Source: JANRKF01 sp964519595 (GTDB taxonomy: Bacteria > Pseudomonadota > Alphaproteobacteria > Rickettsiales > SXRF01). From it: DNA of 27,366 nt. The stretch is from assembly GCA_964519595.1 (NCBI GenBank), contig CAZFJN010000028.1, positions 1-27,366 of the forward strand, read 5' to 3'. The position numbers and the translations under genes were made by a program. The number at the start of each line of letters is the position of its first letter. Positions within the stretch are counted from its first letter, which is position 1. This document shows, in pieces, positions 15,061-22,486 of the stretch. The notes under the pieces are model-generated. The model did not search any database. It saw only the letters and a program-made list of their open reading frames with translations, and was not told where the DNA came from.

Positions 15061-16382
15061 TTTAGTAGATATACAGTATCGCCGCCTACTATGGTGCGAA
15101 TAGCGCGGCCTTTGGTTTTCCAGTTATCAAACGGCGAGTTAAGAGATTTGCTGACGAAAATTTCCGGATCAAGAGTCCATTCAACATCAAGGTCAATTAA
15201 AGTTAAATCAGCGCGTGCGCCTTTTTTAAGCCGCCCAGATTGAACATGAATTATATCCGCTGGCTTATAAGTCATCGCCGCCATTACATCACGCAGCGAC
15301 ATTATGCCTTTATGATACAAGCCCAGTGAAAGCGGCAGCATTGTTTCCAGGCCGACAATTCCAAAAGCTGCTGAGGCCAAAGGCACGCGTTTGCTTTCCT
15401 GATCATGCGGCGCGTGATCTGTTGCGATTGCATCAATTGTTCCGTCAGCAAGTCCTTCAATAACCGCGAGGCGATCTTTTTCAGCGCGAAGCGGTGGATT
15501 CATTTTGCTGAAAGTGCGGTATTCCATTACCGCCTCATCAGTTAGGGTGAAATGATGCGGCGCGGCCTCGGCAGTAACGCGCAGGCCTTTTTTCTTGGCG
15601 CGGCGTACTTCTTCTATCGCTTCAGCGGTTGAAATATGTAGCACATGATATTGTCCGCCGGTAAGCTCAGCCAGCATACAATCACGCGCGACCATTACCG
15701 CCTCGGCAGCGTTTGGAATTCCGCCGACGCCGAGATGAGCGGAAACTTTGCCCTCATTCATACAGCCGCCGCAGGAGAGATTTAAATCCTCAGCATGTTG
15801 CGCGACAGGAACACCAAGTTCACGCGCATATGTAAGCGCCTTACGCATTACTCCGGCATTCATAACCGGCAGTCCGTCATCAGTAAAACCAACCGCGCCG
15901 GCTTCTACCAGCAAGCCCATTTCGGTGATGTCTGCGCCTTTCATTTCCTTGGTTATGGCGGCATAAGTGCGAACATTTACATAAGCTGTTTCGCGCGCGC
16001 GCTTGTGAATAAAATCAACAATCGGCACATCATCAATTACCGGCTTGGTATTTGGCATACAGGCAACTGTTGTAACACCGCCAGCGGCGGCTGATTTGCT
16101 GCCGGTTGCGATTGTTTCCTTATGTTCCTGACCAGGTTCGCGGAAATGCACTTGAATATCCAGCAGCCCAGGCGCGAGCAATTTTCCGCCGCAATCAATA
16201 ATCTCCGCGCCTTCGGGAAATTCTTTGAGGTGCGCGCCGAAATCAGCAATCTCGCTGCCAATGGTAAGCAGCGCGCCTTTTTGATCGAGGCCGGACTCGG
16301 CATCAAACAACCGCGCATTGATATAAGCAACTTTTCTGGCGGCGTTATTCTGATGAGTTGGAAGGATAAAGGTCTGAGTCAT
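15057..16382 (-). CDS. pyrC: Dihydroorotase with altered HxH metal motif
   Basis: A 441-residue class I dihydroorotase-like amidohydrolase, expected to close carbamoyl-aspartate to dihydroorotate. The start is placed at the ATG 16380-16382, which overlaps the vapC stop as ATGA; an upstream TTG is less likely. Family blocks are present: REPGQEHKETI after the metal motif, ACMPNTKPVIDDV, and TDDGLPVMN. Metal ligands His196 (QHAEDL), His249 (LHIST), Asp322 (ATDHAPHD) and an Asp at 168-169 are kept. The first histidine of the HxH motif, however, is Gln77 (DIQVHF; codon CAA), with His79 retained. Several alphaproteobacterial PyrC proteins next to pyrB also deviate here, so activity may persist with altered metal binding, or this may be a PyrX-like partner of PyrB. 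Confidence 0.92.
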   Translation of the reverse strand: MTQTFILPTHQNNAARKVAYINARLFDAESGLDQKGALLTIGSEIADFGAHLKEFPEGAEIIDCGGKLLAPGLLDIQVHFREPGQEHKETIATGSKSAAAGGVTTVACMPNTKPVIDDVPIVDFIHKRARETAYVNVRTYAAITKEMKGADITEMGLLVEAGAVGFTDDGLPVMNAGVMRKALTYARELGVPVAQHAEDLNLSCGGCMNEGKVSAHLGVGGIPNAAEAVMVARDCMLAELTGGQYHVLHISTAEAIEEVRRAKKKGLRVTAEAAPHHFTLTDEAVMEYRTFSKMNPPLRAEKDRLAVIEGLADGTIDAIATDHAPHDQESKRVPLASAAFGIVGLETMLPLSLGLYHKGIMSLRDVMAAMTYKPADIIHVQSGRLKKGARADLTLIDLDVEWTLDPEIFVSKSLNSPFDNWKTKGRAIRTIVGGDTVYLLK

Positions 16383-16792
16383 ATTTTCTGCCAAGGATTA
16401 ATAAGATGAATCTCCTTAAGTGAGATAAAGTCTTTATCCGCCGAAACAAGAGCGAAGTCATTTATTATTGCTGTTGCAGCTAGTAACCCATCTATAGCCG
16501 CCAACTGTGGATATTGTGCCGCTAGAATACCCCATTGCTGGGTAATGTCCAGATCAACGTCTAAAATGCGGCCTTCAAATTGCTCCATCATATCATTCAG
16601 CAACCACTCCATATGCCTAGTCTTGCGGTTTCCATGAGGCATAAGTTCGATACCTTGGCGTATTTCACCCAGCGTGAGTACGCTGATATACAGCGTATCC
16701 AGCTCTACCGAATCCATCCACTTCCGCACGCCATCGTTACGATTCGGTTTGATTTTTTCGGAAATAATGTTGGTATCGAGTAGAAAATTCAT
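16379..16792 (-). CDS. vapC: PIN-domain toxin, VapC/FitB type
   Basis: A 137-residue PIN-domain ribonuclease, the toxin of a type II pair. The four acidic active-site positions are visible as Asp6 (LLDTN), Glu43 (LTLGEIRQG), Asp101 (AAIDGLLAATA) and Asp119 (VSADKDF). The LDTNIISE start and LGEIRQG block resemble FitB. Such toxins cut tRNA or rRNA when freed from the antitoxin. Its ATG overlaps the antitoxin stop as ATGA (16789-16792). Its own stop overlaps the pyrC ATG in the same way (16379-16382), so the toxin is embedded in the pyrimidine unit. Confidence 0.92.
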   Translation of the reverse strand: MNFLLDTNIISEKIKPNRNDGVRKWMDSVELDTLYISVLTLGEIRQGIELMPHGNRKTRHMEWLLNDMMEQFEGRILDVDLDITQQWGILAAQYPQLAAIDGLLAATAIINDFALVSADKDFISLKEIHLINPWQKI

Positions 16793-17073
16793 AAATCAAT
16801 ACGTCTCGCAAGGCTTTTGTCGCGCTTGATTAATTTTGCAAGATCCGCACCTTTAAGCGGTGAAGCATCTAAAAATTCGCCAAGCGTACGGTATTTCTTT
16901 TGCTGACGTCTTTTCTTTTTTTTCTTTTCCACCGCCGCATATTCCTCTTCAGAAATCAGCACCGCCGCTCTTTCCCCACGATAGGTAATCCTCTGTGGAC
17001 GGATTTGTGCCGCCCGAAGAACTGCACTGAAATGAGCTTTGGCTTCTTGCGTTTGCCACGTATCACTATGCAT
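16789..17073 (-). CDS. Phd/YefM-family antitoxin
   Basis: A 94-residue antitoxin. The N-terminus TWQTQEAKAHFSAVLRAAQ followed by PQRITYRGERAAVLISEEEYAAVE in part is the typical Phd/YefM DNA-binding fold. The middle is a striking lysine run (KKKKKRRQQKK, about residues 51-61), and the C-terminal part (LGEFLDASPLKGADLAKLI) should wrap the toxin. A near-perfect AGGAGG lies four bases before the ATG. A tandem ACTAGT motif just upstream is the likely autoregulatory operator. It is paired with the PIN toxin that follows with a 4-nt overlap. Confidence 0.9.
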   Translation of the reverse strand: MHSDTWQTQEAKAHFSAVLRAAQIRPQRITYRGERAAVLISEEEYAAVEKKKKKRRQQKKYRTLGEFLDASPLKGADLAKLIKRDKSLARRIDL

Positions 17074-17089
17074 AACACCTCCTTGAACA

Positions 17090-17105
17090 GACTAGTCTGA
17101 CTAGT
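17090..17105. promoter_or_regulatory. Putative antitoxin operator, tandem palindromic ACTAGT
   Basis: GACTAGT occurs at 17090-17096 and 17099-17105 with a period of nine; ACTAGT is itself a palindrome. It lies just before the AGGAGG of the antitoxin gene on the minus strand. A possible promoter further up is TGTACA, 17 bases, TACCAT with an extended TGC, reading leftward. Confidence 0.5.
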
Positions 17106-17127
17106 TTGATGGTAGCATCATTTTCAC

Positions 17128-18660
17128 CTACTGTACAGATGTTTTATCCAGCGATGTTTTATCCAGCGTATCAAGTGTTTTTTCCAGTTTTTTTTCCATA
17201 GGCAACATAATTCTAAAAGGCCTTACCGCATAACCGGCAACAAAATCAAGCGGATATATAATGCGTTCCTTTTCCTGATAGAATTCTTCTTTGTAAGGCA
17301 CGCTGATTAAACCTGAGGTGATAATAGCAGAGAATTGCTGATTGCTTATCGCCGCAACAATTTCCGCGCGCAGCTTGTCGCGCACATAGGCGCGGCTTTT
17401 TGGCTCAGACTGGAATATATCAAGCGCCGCAAAACCATATGTATAAGATTTTTTTCCGACGCGCGTGCTGATAAACTGCATTTCCGGCATAAATACATCG
17501 CCGTCAATACTGGCTATTTTCTGCATAAATTCATCAGCCTTACGAACAGAATCATGGCTTGGAATGCTATATACCGGATTATAAAGCAGCAGCGCAAATT
17601 GCAGCACAACAAGAAAATAGCTGACAAAAATAGCGTATAAACCGCGAGAATTCTCCGTATTTTGCCATTTTCGTTGCAGCTGTATAAGGGCAATTATGCC
17701 ACATAGCGCAAGGCATAAATGCGCTGGAATAAGAACATTCGTCCAGCCATAACGATGTAATCTTCCGGCATAGGCAGTGCCGATAAGCCCTGCCGCCAGC
17801 GCCAGATAATAAAGCGCCTTGCGCCGATCTGTGCGCCATAATTCAAACCATCCAACAGCGCATAATATTAGCAAAGGCCATAAATTCGCCAGCAGATCAT
17901 TCATCCAGAAACCGCTTATAAATCTTTTATCAATTCTGTGCGAAGCCGGAACATCAAAAATATAAAAATAAAACCAACCATCTGTCGCCATATTAAAGGC
18001 CGTAAAAACCAGCAATGTCGCAATCAGGAAAATCAGTAATGCCAGCAGCAGATGTTTCATTCTTTGCCATATTCCAATAACCAGCAGCGGAATGATTATG
18101 ATCAGCGTATTCTGCTTGGTAAAGAAGGCGGCACTAAGAAGAAGTCCGGCAAAAATCGCCGCTTTATAGTTTTTGTGGTGAGTTAAGATATATAATGCCG
18201 CAACAGCCAGAAAAACATACAGGCTGTCAATCCGCGCCACATCAAGCCAGCGCGACGAGAGTATATATGTTGCATAAAAAAGTCCGGCGCTGATTACAGC
18301 CAGCCTTTTATCGCCGCCTTCCTTGCGTATCCAGCAGAAAATTACCGCGCCGATGCCGATTGCCGAAAGCAGCGAAACCAGCCGCGCCGCAAAAAAATCA
18401 ACGCCGAATATCAGGGCAGACGCAGCGCTTAAATAAAAATAAAGCGGCGCATATATAAAAGGCACATATTCGATGCTCGGCTCAACATAAATCGATTTTC
18501 CTTCGACAATACGCTGCACAACGTCAATGCTCTGCCCTTCCATCCATTCGAGATGATAAGGATAATTTATTGAAAGCAAAGCAATGGCCAGAAACGAGAA
18601 AATAAACCACACTGCGCCAATGGTGGAAAGCCAGAGTAAAAATATGCGTATATTTCTCAT
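17128..18660 (-). CDS. ArnT/PMT-like multi-pass membrane glycosyltransferase
   Basis: A 510-residue integral membrane protein with about ten or more hydrophobic segments spread from residue 8 to about 370, then a soluble C-terminal part. The first outward loop has HLEWMEGQSID (36-46); acidic residues at this site are characteristic of GT-C enzymes of the PMT/ArnT group, which use polyprenyl-phosphate sugars in the periplasm. The block SRWLDVARIDSLYVFLA is also typical. Its acceptor is unknown; lipid A, another envelope glycan or a protein are possible. AGGA precedes the ATG by a short space. The C-terminus ends in a small duplicated DKTS unit, from a 14-bp DNA repeat. It lies between DUF3800 and the toxin pair inside the pyrimidine cluster, with a 188-base gap upstream. 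Confidence 0.8.
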   Translation of the reverse strand: MRNIRIFLLWLSTIGAVWFIFSFLAIALLSINYPYHLEWMEGQSIDVVQRIVEGKSIYVEPSIEYVPFIYAPLYFYLSAASALIFGVDFFAARLVSLLSAIGIGAVIFCWIRKEGGDKRLAVISAGLFYATYILSSRWLDVARIDSLYVFLAVAALYILTHHKNYKAAIFAGLLLSAAFFTKQNTLIIIIPLLVIGIWQRMKHLLLALLIFLIATLLVFTAFNMATDGWFYFYIFDVPASHRIDKRFISGFWMNDLLANLWPLLILCAVGWFELWRTDRRKALYYLALAAGLIGTAYAGRLHRYGWTNVLIPAHLCLALCGIIALIQLQRKWQNTENSRGLYAIFVSYFLVVLQFALLLYNPVYSIPSHDSVRKADEFMQKIASIDGDVFMPEMQFISTRVGKKSYTYGFAALDIFQSEPKSRAYVRDKLRAEIVAAISNQQFSAIITSGLISVPYKEEFYQEKERIIYPLDFVAGYAVRPFRIMLPMEKKLEKTLDTLDKTSLDKTSVQ

Positions 18661-18720
18661 CGCTTTCCTAACATCCTAACATACTGTATATAATAATATA
18701 ATGATCATGAATGTCGTAAA

Positions 18721-18744
18721 ACATTATAAAACACATTATAAAAC
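18721..18744. repeat. 12-bp tandem repeat, two copies
   Basis: ACATTATAAAAC occurs at 18721-18732 and 18733-18744, just upstream of a plus-strand promoter-like sequence. Confidence 0.8.
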
Positions 18745-18750
18745 AAGGTC

Positions 18751-18779
18751 TTTACATGCGATAGTTTTTTGTGTTATAA
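18751..18779 (+). promoter_or_regulatory. Sigma-70-type promoter facing the possible small RNA
   Basis: TTTACA (18751-18756), a 17-base spacer and TTATAA (18774-18779) point to transcription from about 18786, at the edge of a stable stem. No plus-strand protein gene follows. Confidence 0.5.
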
Positions 18780-18789
18780 ATATCCTTAC

Positions 18790-18860
18790 AGCGTGGGCGA
18801 AAGTGCGACTCCATGTCGGGTGTCCTAGGGTGTACGCACCGCCGGGATCTAGCCCACGCT
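18790..18860 (+). ncRNA. Possible small structured RNA
   Basis: A perfect 9-bp stem, AGCGTGGGC (18790-18798) with GCCCACGCT (18852-18860), encloses a GAAA internal loop and a second perfect stem, GTGCG (18803-18807) with CGCAC (18835-18839). The promoter above would start the RNA within a few bases of the outer stem. The DNA is clearly richer in G and C than its surroundings. It overlaps the stop codon of the DUF3800 gene on the other strand. I could not match it to SRP RNA, 6S RNA, RNase P RNA or a known riboswitch; it could also be a mobile repeat or part of an old intron. Confidence 0.35.
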
Positions 18861-19649
18861 ATTTATCTTCTCCAGTGTCAACATGTTGTCCCCCTCATAC
18901 CGCTCACCGTCGCAATTGCGCGTATCGTCCACGTCGATAATGAGGCTATATTTCTGGCGCAATTTTTCAAAATAGAAATCTTCCTCACGCTCGAATAACC
19001 GCTGCACCGCCCACAGCAAATAATCAACAATTTGTAATCCAGCATTGTTGCGGGGATAGCCTTGCGAGATAAAATGATTGTCATGCGTTTGAACGCCGTA
19101 AATACGTAAGCACTCTTGTTGTGATTTTTTGAGCGCTAAGTTAAGTGAGTGATTCGTGAATGTTCTGCCACGTTCAGCAAAAAGAATGTGATTCTCATCT
19201 GCCTTATGAATAAGTCCCGGCAATAGCCGACGCACCAAATCATCATAAATGGCAGCTTCTGTTAATTTCTTGCCTGATTCCTTGAATAATAGCGCAGCCT
19301 GCTTAGCCAATACGGTTTTTCTCCGAACGGCAATATGCATCTCCACATCGAGCGTTTCAATGAGGCGAAATACATCGCGCTTAATGGCGTAATAATCATC
19401 TTTGGCATGAAAATATTGCGCCGTTGTTTGAAAGGATGGCACCTTACGCAAATACGGATCAGCCAAAAATTCCTGCCTTAACGCTTCTAACTTAAGCGAC
19501 GCCGTTTCCGGATCGTGCAATCGCGCCATTCCTAACATGAAAAATTTAGACGCGCCTTGCCCAAAAATGATTTGTTTTTTATTACGGTTGAATAAGGCGG
19601 TATCGCCCGCCTCATCGACAAAATAATGGTGAATAGTTTCATTTCTCAT
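18849..19649 (-). CDS. DUF3800 domain protein
   Basis: A 266-residue member of the DUF3800 family, proposed to have an RNase H-like fold. The N-terminal signature YFVDEAGD (residues 9-16, with Asp12 and Glu13) and the C-terminal GLQIVDYLLWAVQRLFE (204-220, with Asp209) are the conserved acidic positions. Function is unknown; genes of this family are often found in accessory and mobile regions. The ATG overlaps the pyrB stop as ATGA (19646-19649), so its translation may be coupled to pyrB. The 3' end lies in the structured segment 18790-18860. It has no evident role in pyrimidine synthesis and looks like a passenger in the operon. Confidence 0.85.
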   Translation of the reverse strand: MRNETIHHYFVDEAGDTALFNRNKKQIIFGQGASKFFMLGMARLHDPETASLKLEALRQEFLADPYLRKVPSFQTTAQYFHAKDDYYAIKRDVFRLIETLDVEMHIAVRRKTVLAKQAALLFKESGKKLTEAAIYDDLVRRLLPGLIHKADENHILFAERGRTFTNHSLNLALKKSQQECLRIYGVQTHDNHFISQGYPRNNAGLQIVDYLLWAVQRLFEREEDFYFEKLRQKYSLIIDVDDTRNCDGERYEGDNMLTLEKINSVG

Positions 19650-20611
19650 GCACCAAGCAACCGAGTCAGAACCGCCTGACGAACTGCTACGCCCATTTCA
19701 ACCTGATCAAGAATTATGCTTCGATCAATATCATCAGCAAGATCAGTATCTATTTCCACTCCTCGATTAATTGGCCCTGGATGCATAACCAGCGCATCCG
19801 GCTGAGCATAGCTTAGTTTTTCATGATCAAGGCCGTAGAAATGAAAATATTCGCGCACGGAAGGCACAAAATTACTGTCCATTCGTTCCATCTGCAGCCG
19901 CAGCATCATTATTATATCCACTCCGGCCAGGCCTTTTCGCATATCATGATAAATCTCAACGCCGAAAGATTCCGGCGCAGCCGGCATCAGCGTTCGCGGC
20001 GCAATGATTCGCACTTTCGCGCCAAGCAATTTCAGCAGCATGATATTTGAACGCGCCACGCGGCTATGGAGAATATCGCCGCAAATTGCCACCAGCAGGC
20101 CTTCAATTTTTCCACGATGCTGCAATATCGCCAGCGCATCCAGCAAAGCCTGCGTCGGATGTTCATGCCAACCATCTCCGGCATTAATAACCGAGCAGTT
20201 GACTTTTCTGGCCAGCAGATGCACCGCGCCGGATTCACTATGACGCACCGCAATCACATCCGGATGCATTGCGTTAAGCGTCATCGCCGTGTCAATCAGC
20301 GTTTCACCTTTTTTGGTGGAAGAGCTGGCGACAGACATGTTGATAACGTCCATGCCGAGGCGTTTTCCGGCCAGCTCGAAAGAAGTGCGTGTGCGCGTCG
20401 AATTCTCAAAAAAGAGATTAATCAACGTCCGGCCTTTGAGAATTGAGTGTTTTTTATCCGCCGCGCGGTTTTTGGCGATATAGCTTTGCGCTAATTCGAG
20501 ATATTCCATAGCGTCTTGCCTGGAAATACCGTCAATTCCCAGCAAATGCCTATGTGCAGAGTTACCGTTTGTATTAGCTGCGCTTTTTCTCATCAGCAAA
20601 TAAGGTAACAT
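19646..20611 (-). CDS. pyrB: Aspartate carbamoyltransferase, catalytic chain
   Basis: A 321-residue PyrB, joining carbamoyl phosphate to aspartate. The carbamoyl-phosphate loop FFENSTRTRTSFE (residues 67-79), HPTQ (151-154) and the C-terminal MHPGPINRGVEID block are intact. ATG 20609-20611 is chosen; a TTG twelve bases earlier and an ATG at 20593 are alternatives that change only the poorly conserved N-terminus. No pyrI regulatory gene is seen. In many relatives pyrC follows directly, but here DUF3800, a membrane glycosyltransferase and a toxin pair intervene. The upstream gap 20612-20854 contains the 111-bp inverted repeat element. Confidence 0.96.
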   Translation of the reverse strand: MLPYLLMRKSAANTNGNSAHRHLLGIDGISRQDAMEYLELAQSYIAKNRAADKKHSILKGRTLINLFFENSTRTRTSFELAGKRLGMDVINMSVASSSTKKGETLIDTAMTLNAMHPDVIAVRHSESGAVHLLARKVNCSVINAGDGWHEHPTQALLDALAILQHRGKIEGLLVAICGDILHSRVARSNIMLLKLLGAKVRIIAPRTLMPAAPESFGVEIYHDMRKGLAGVDIIMMLRLQMERMDSNFVPSVREYFHFYGLDHEKLSYAQPDALVMHPGPINRGVEIDTDLADDIDRSIILDQVEMGVAVRQAVLTRLLGA

Positions 20612-20681
20612 ATTTCCAAACAACGAGCAAGCTGCGTGTTTGAAGAATGCTTTATTGGCGCTTTATTGGCACTTTATTGTC

Positions 20682-20792
20682 GTGTCATTCCGGCGAAAGC
20701 CGGAATCCAGTAATATTTACAAGCAACGAAAGATAGCTTTTTTCCTCGCTACCGCGAGTAATGCTGGATTCCGGCTTTTGCCGGAATGACAC
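20682..20792. repeat. 111-bp element with 29-bp inverted arms
   Basis: The left arm (20682-20710) and the right arm (20764-20792, inverted) differ at one base. Each arm contains its own palindrome, ATTCCGGC, loop GAAA or AAAA, GCCGGAAT. The arms resemble the widespread proteobacterial repeats of dRS3/REP type. Flanking DNA has small tandem repeats: GCTTTATTGGC-like words at 20649-20680 and ATGACACAGCAAAA twice at 20786-20815. Confidence 0.85.
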
Positions 20793-20854
20793 AGCAAAAA
20801 ATGACACAGCAAAAATTTAATGCTATTTAGTTGTTTTAGCACAATTTAAACTGA

Positions 20855-21889
20855 TTAATTTGACCTTTTTGGCGCGAGGCCGTGATTAGTGATCAATTCC
20901 TCGGCTATTTGCACAGCGTTAAGCGCCGCACCTTTGCGTAGATTGTCGGAAACTATCCACATGGCAAGGCCGTTTTTAACAGTCGGATCAACTCGCAGGC
21001 GGGAGATAAAGACCGCATCTTCTCCGGAGCTTTCTATCGGAGTTGCGTAACCGCCATCGCGCTTCTCATCCTGAATTATAATGCCCTCAGCAGCAAGCAA
21101 AGCCTCACGCGCTTCTTCAACGGAAATAGGGTTTTCAAACTCTATATTAACAGCTTCAGAATGTCCGACAAAAACTGGCACACGAACGCAAGTTGCCGCA
21201 ACTTCTATAGTTTTATCAAGGATTTTTTTAGTTTCCTGCACCATTTTCCATTCTTCTTTGGTCGCGCCATTTTCCATGAACACGTCAATATGTGGAATGA
21301 CATTAAAAGCTATGCGTTTGGTGAATTTTTTTGGCTCTTTATGTTCGTTTACATACAAGGCTTTGGTTTGCTCATAAAGCTCGTCCATGCCTTCTTTGCC
21401 AGCGCCGGAAACTGATTGATAAGTAGAAACCACCACGCGCCTTATTTTAGCAGCGTCATGCAAAGGCTTAAGCGCCACCACCATTTGAATGGTTGAGCAG
21501 TTAGGGTTGGCGATTATATGCGTTTTTCTGAAATTTGCCAGCGCCTCAGCATTTACTTCCGGCACAACCAGCGGCACATCCTGATCCATTCTGAATTGCG
21601 AAGTATTATCAATAACCACGCATTTCTGCGCGGCGGCTTTCGGCGCGAATATTTTTGAAATGGCCGAGCCGGCGGAAGAAAGAGCAATGTCTACATCGGA
21701 AAAATCATAATCATCAAGCGCCTGCGCTTTTAAAATTTCCTCATCGCCAAAGCTTATCTCCTTGCCGATTGAAGCGCGCGAAGCCAGCGCCACAACCTCT
21801 CTGGCCGGAAATTTGCGCTCATGAAGTATCTGTAAAATCTCACGTCCGACATTGCCAGTCGCGCCGACAACTGCCACTTTATAAGTCAT
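20855..21889 (-). CDS. asd: Aspartate-semialdehyde dehydrogenase
   Basis: A 344-residue Asd, reducing aspartyl phosphate to the semialdehyde on the way to lysine/diaminopimelate, threonine and methionine. The NADP-binding VVGATGNVG lies at residues 7-15, the catalytic Cys131 in ANPNCSTIQMV, and the SGAGKEGMDEL block near 162-172. The start is ATG 21889, with AAGGGA at the right distance upstream; the frame remains open further, but that part is not conserved. It is transcribed alone, separated from pyrB by the inverted-repeat element. Confidence 0.96.
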   Translation of the reverse strand: MTYKVAVVGATGNVGREILQILHERKFPAREVVALASRASIGKEISFGDEEILKAQALDDYDFSDVDIALSSAGSAISKIFAPKAAAQKCVVIDNTSQFRMDQDVPLVVPEVNAEALANFRKTHIIANPNCSTIQMVVALKPLHDAAKIRRVVVSTYQSVSGAGKEGMDELYEQTKALYVNEHKEPKKFTKRIAFNVIPHIDVFMENGATKEEWKMVQETKKILDKTIEVAATCVRVPVFVGHSEAVNIEFENPISVEEAREALLAAEGIIIQDEKRDGGYATPIESSGEDAVFISRLRVDPTVKNGLAMWIVSDNLRKGAALNAVQIAEELITNHGLAPKRSN

Positions 21890-22016
21890 AAACAATCCCT
21901 TAAATTCGCCTGAATGAGCCGGATTATAAGTAAAAACTCCAGCAAAGACCACATCTTATACATGAATTAAATGCCTGAATCAAATATATAATCTATTGCA
22001 ATGGCAATATTTGATA

Positions 22017-22111
22017 ATCAGAAGTTAAGGGGATAATCAGATAATCCTTTTTCTTCTGATAATCTGGTCATCTGATTATCCGATCATCTGATCATCCTCT
22101 TAACTTCTGAT
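22017..22111. repeat. 95-bp inverted repeat with CTGATNAT-type words
   Basis: A 30-bp left arm (22017-22046) pairs with a 30-bp right arm (22082-22111) with three mismatches. The interior and arms are built from words such as CTGATAAT, CTGATTAT, CCGATCAT and CTGATCAT, related to the heptamers at 9192-9282 and in the 2278-2569 array. It lies in the non-coding gap 21890-22222 upstream of a toxin-antitoxin operon. Confidence 0.85.
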
Positions 22112-22126
22112 CAAATGAAATACGCT

Positions 22127-22156
22127 CACTTTCCAAAACCACACTTTCCAAAACCA
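22127..22156. repeat. 15-bp tandem repeat, two copies
   Basis: CACTTTCCAAAACCA occurs at 22127-22141 and 22142-22156, ending two bases before the -35 box of the toxin-antitoxin promoter. Confidence 0.88.
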
Positions 22157-22157
22157 T

Positions 22158-22204
22158 TTGACATTTGGTCATGGTTGGTTTATACTTAGCTAAGCTTAGC
22201 TAAG
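22158..22204 (+). promoter_or_regulatory. Promoter and overlapping palindromic operator of a toxin-antitoxin operon
   Basis: A consensus TTGACA (22158-22163) and TATACT (22181-22186) are 17 bases apart. Two adjacent copies of the perfect palindrome CTTAGCTAAG (22185-22194 and 22195-22204) overlap the -10 box and start site, and a degenerate third word (TTTAGTCAAG) follows. This is the layout expected for repression by an antitoxin bound at neighbouring sites. Confidence 0.8.
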
Positions 22205-22222
22205 TTTAGTCAAGGTTGTCAT

Positions 22223-22486
22223 ATGCATATTGCCAATATCCACGAAGCTAAAACACATCTCTCGGCACTTATTAGAAAAGCCCTTGCCGGAGAGGAGGTT
22301 ATCATCGCCCGTGCGAATCAGCCGCTCATTCGTTTGACGCCTGTTTTGCAGGATACTTCCCCTCGTGTAGGAGGTTTTCTGAAGGGAAAAATTACCTACC
22401 CTGAATGGGAAGAATGGAAAGCGCTTGATAAAGAAATTGAGGATTTGATGGTAAATGGTCCAATTTTTCCAGATGAAAAATTATGA
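22223..22486 (+). CDS. Phd/YefM-family antitoxin
   Basis: An 87-residue antitoxin. MHIANIHEAKTHLSALIRKALAGEEVIIARANQPLIRLTPV in part (residues 1-41) is the typical Phd/YefM fold, in which the dimer binds a palindromic operator. The C-terminal part, about 48-87 (GGFLKGKITYPEWEEW, DKEIEDLMVNGPIF), is acidic and should neutralise the toxin. The operon promoter with the CTTAGCTAAG pair lies immediately upstream. Its last bases overlap the toxin ATG (ATGA at 22483-22486), giving coupled translation. This pair is unrelated in operator sequence to the one at 16379-17073. Confidence 0.92.
   Translation: MHIANIHEAKTHLSALIRKALAGEEVIIARANQPLIRLTPVLQDTSPRVGGFLKGKITYPEWEEWKALDKEIEDLMVNGPIFPDEKL

Noticed and set aside
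14566..15243. 225-residue plus-strand frame opposite pyrF and pyrC
   Set aside because: It is antisense to two well-supported enzymes and has an unstructured Cys/Phe/Ser-rich composition.
18790..18860. SRP RNA, RNase P RNA or group II intron fragment
   Set aside because: A few words are similar (GAAAGTGCGACTCC, GCCGGGATCTAG), but the diagnostic SRP GGAAG loop, RNase P length and intron domain V are absent; kept only as a possible unknown RNA.
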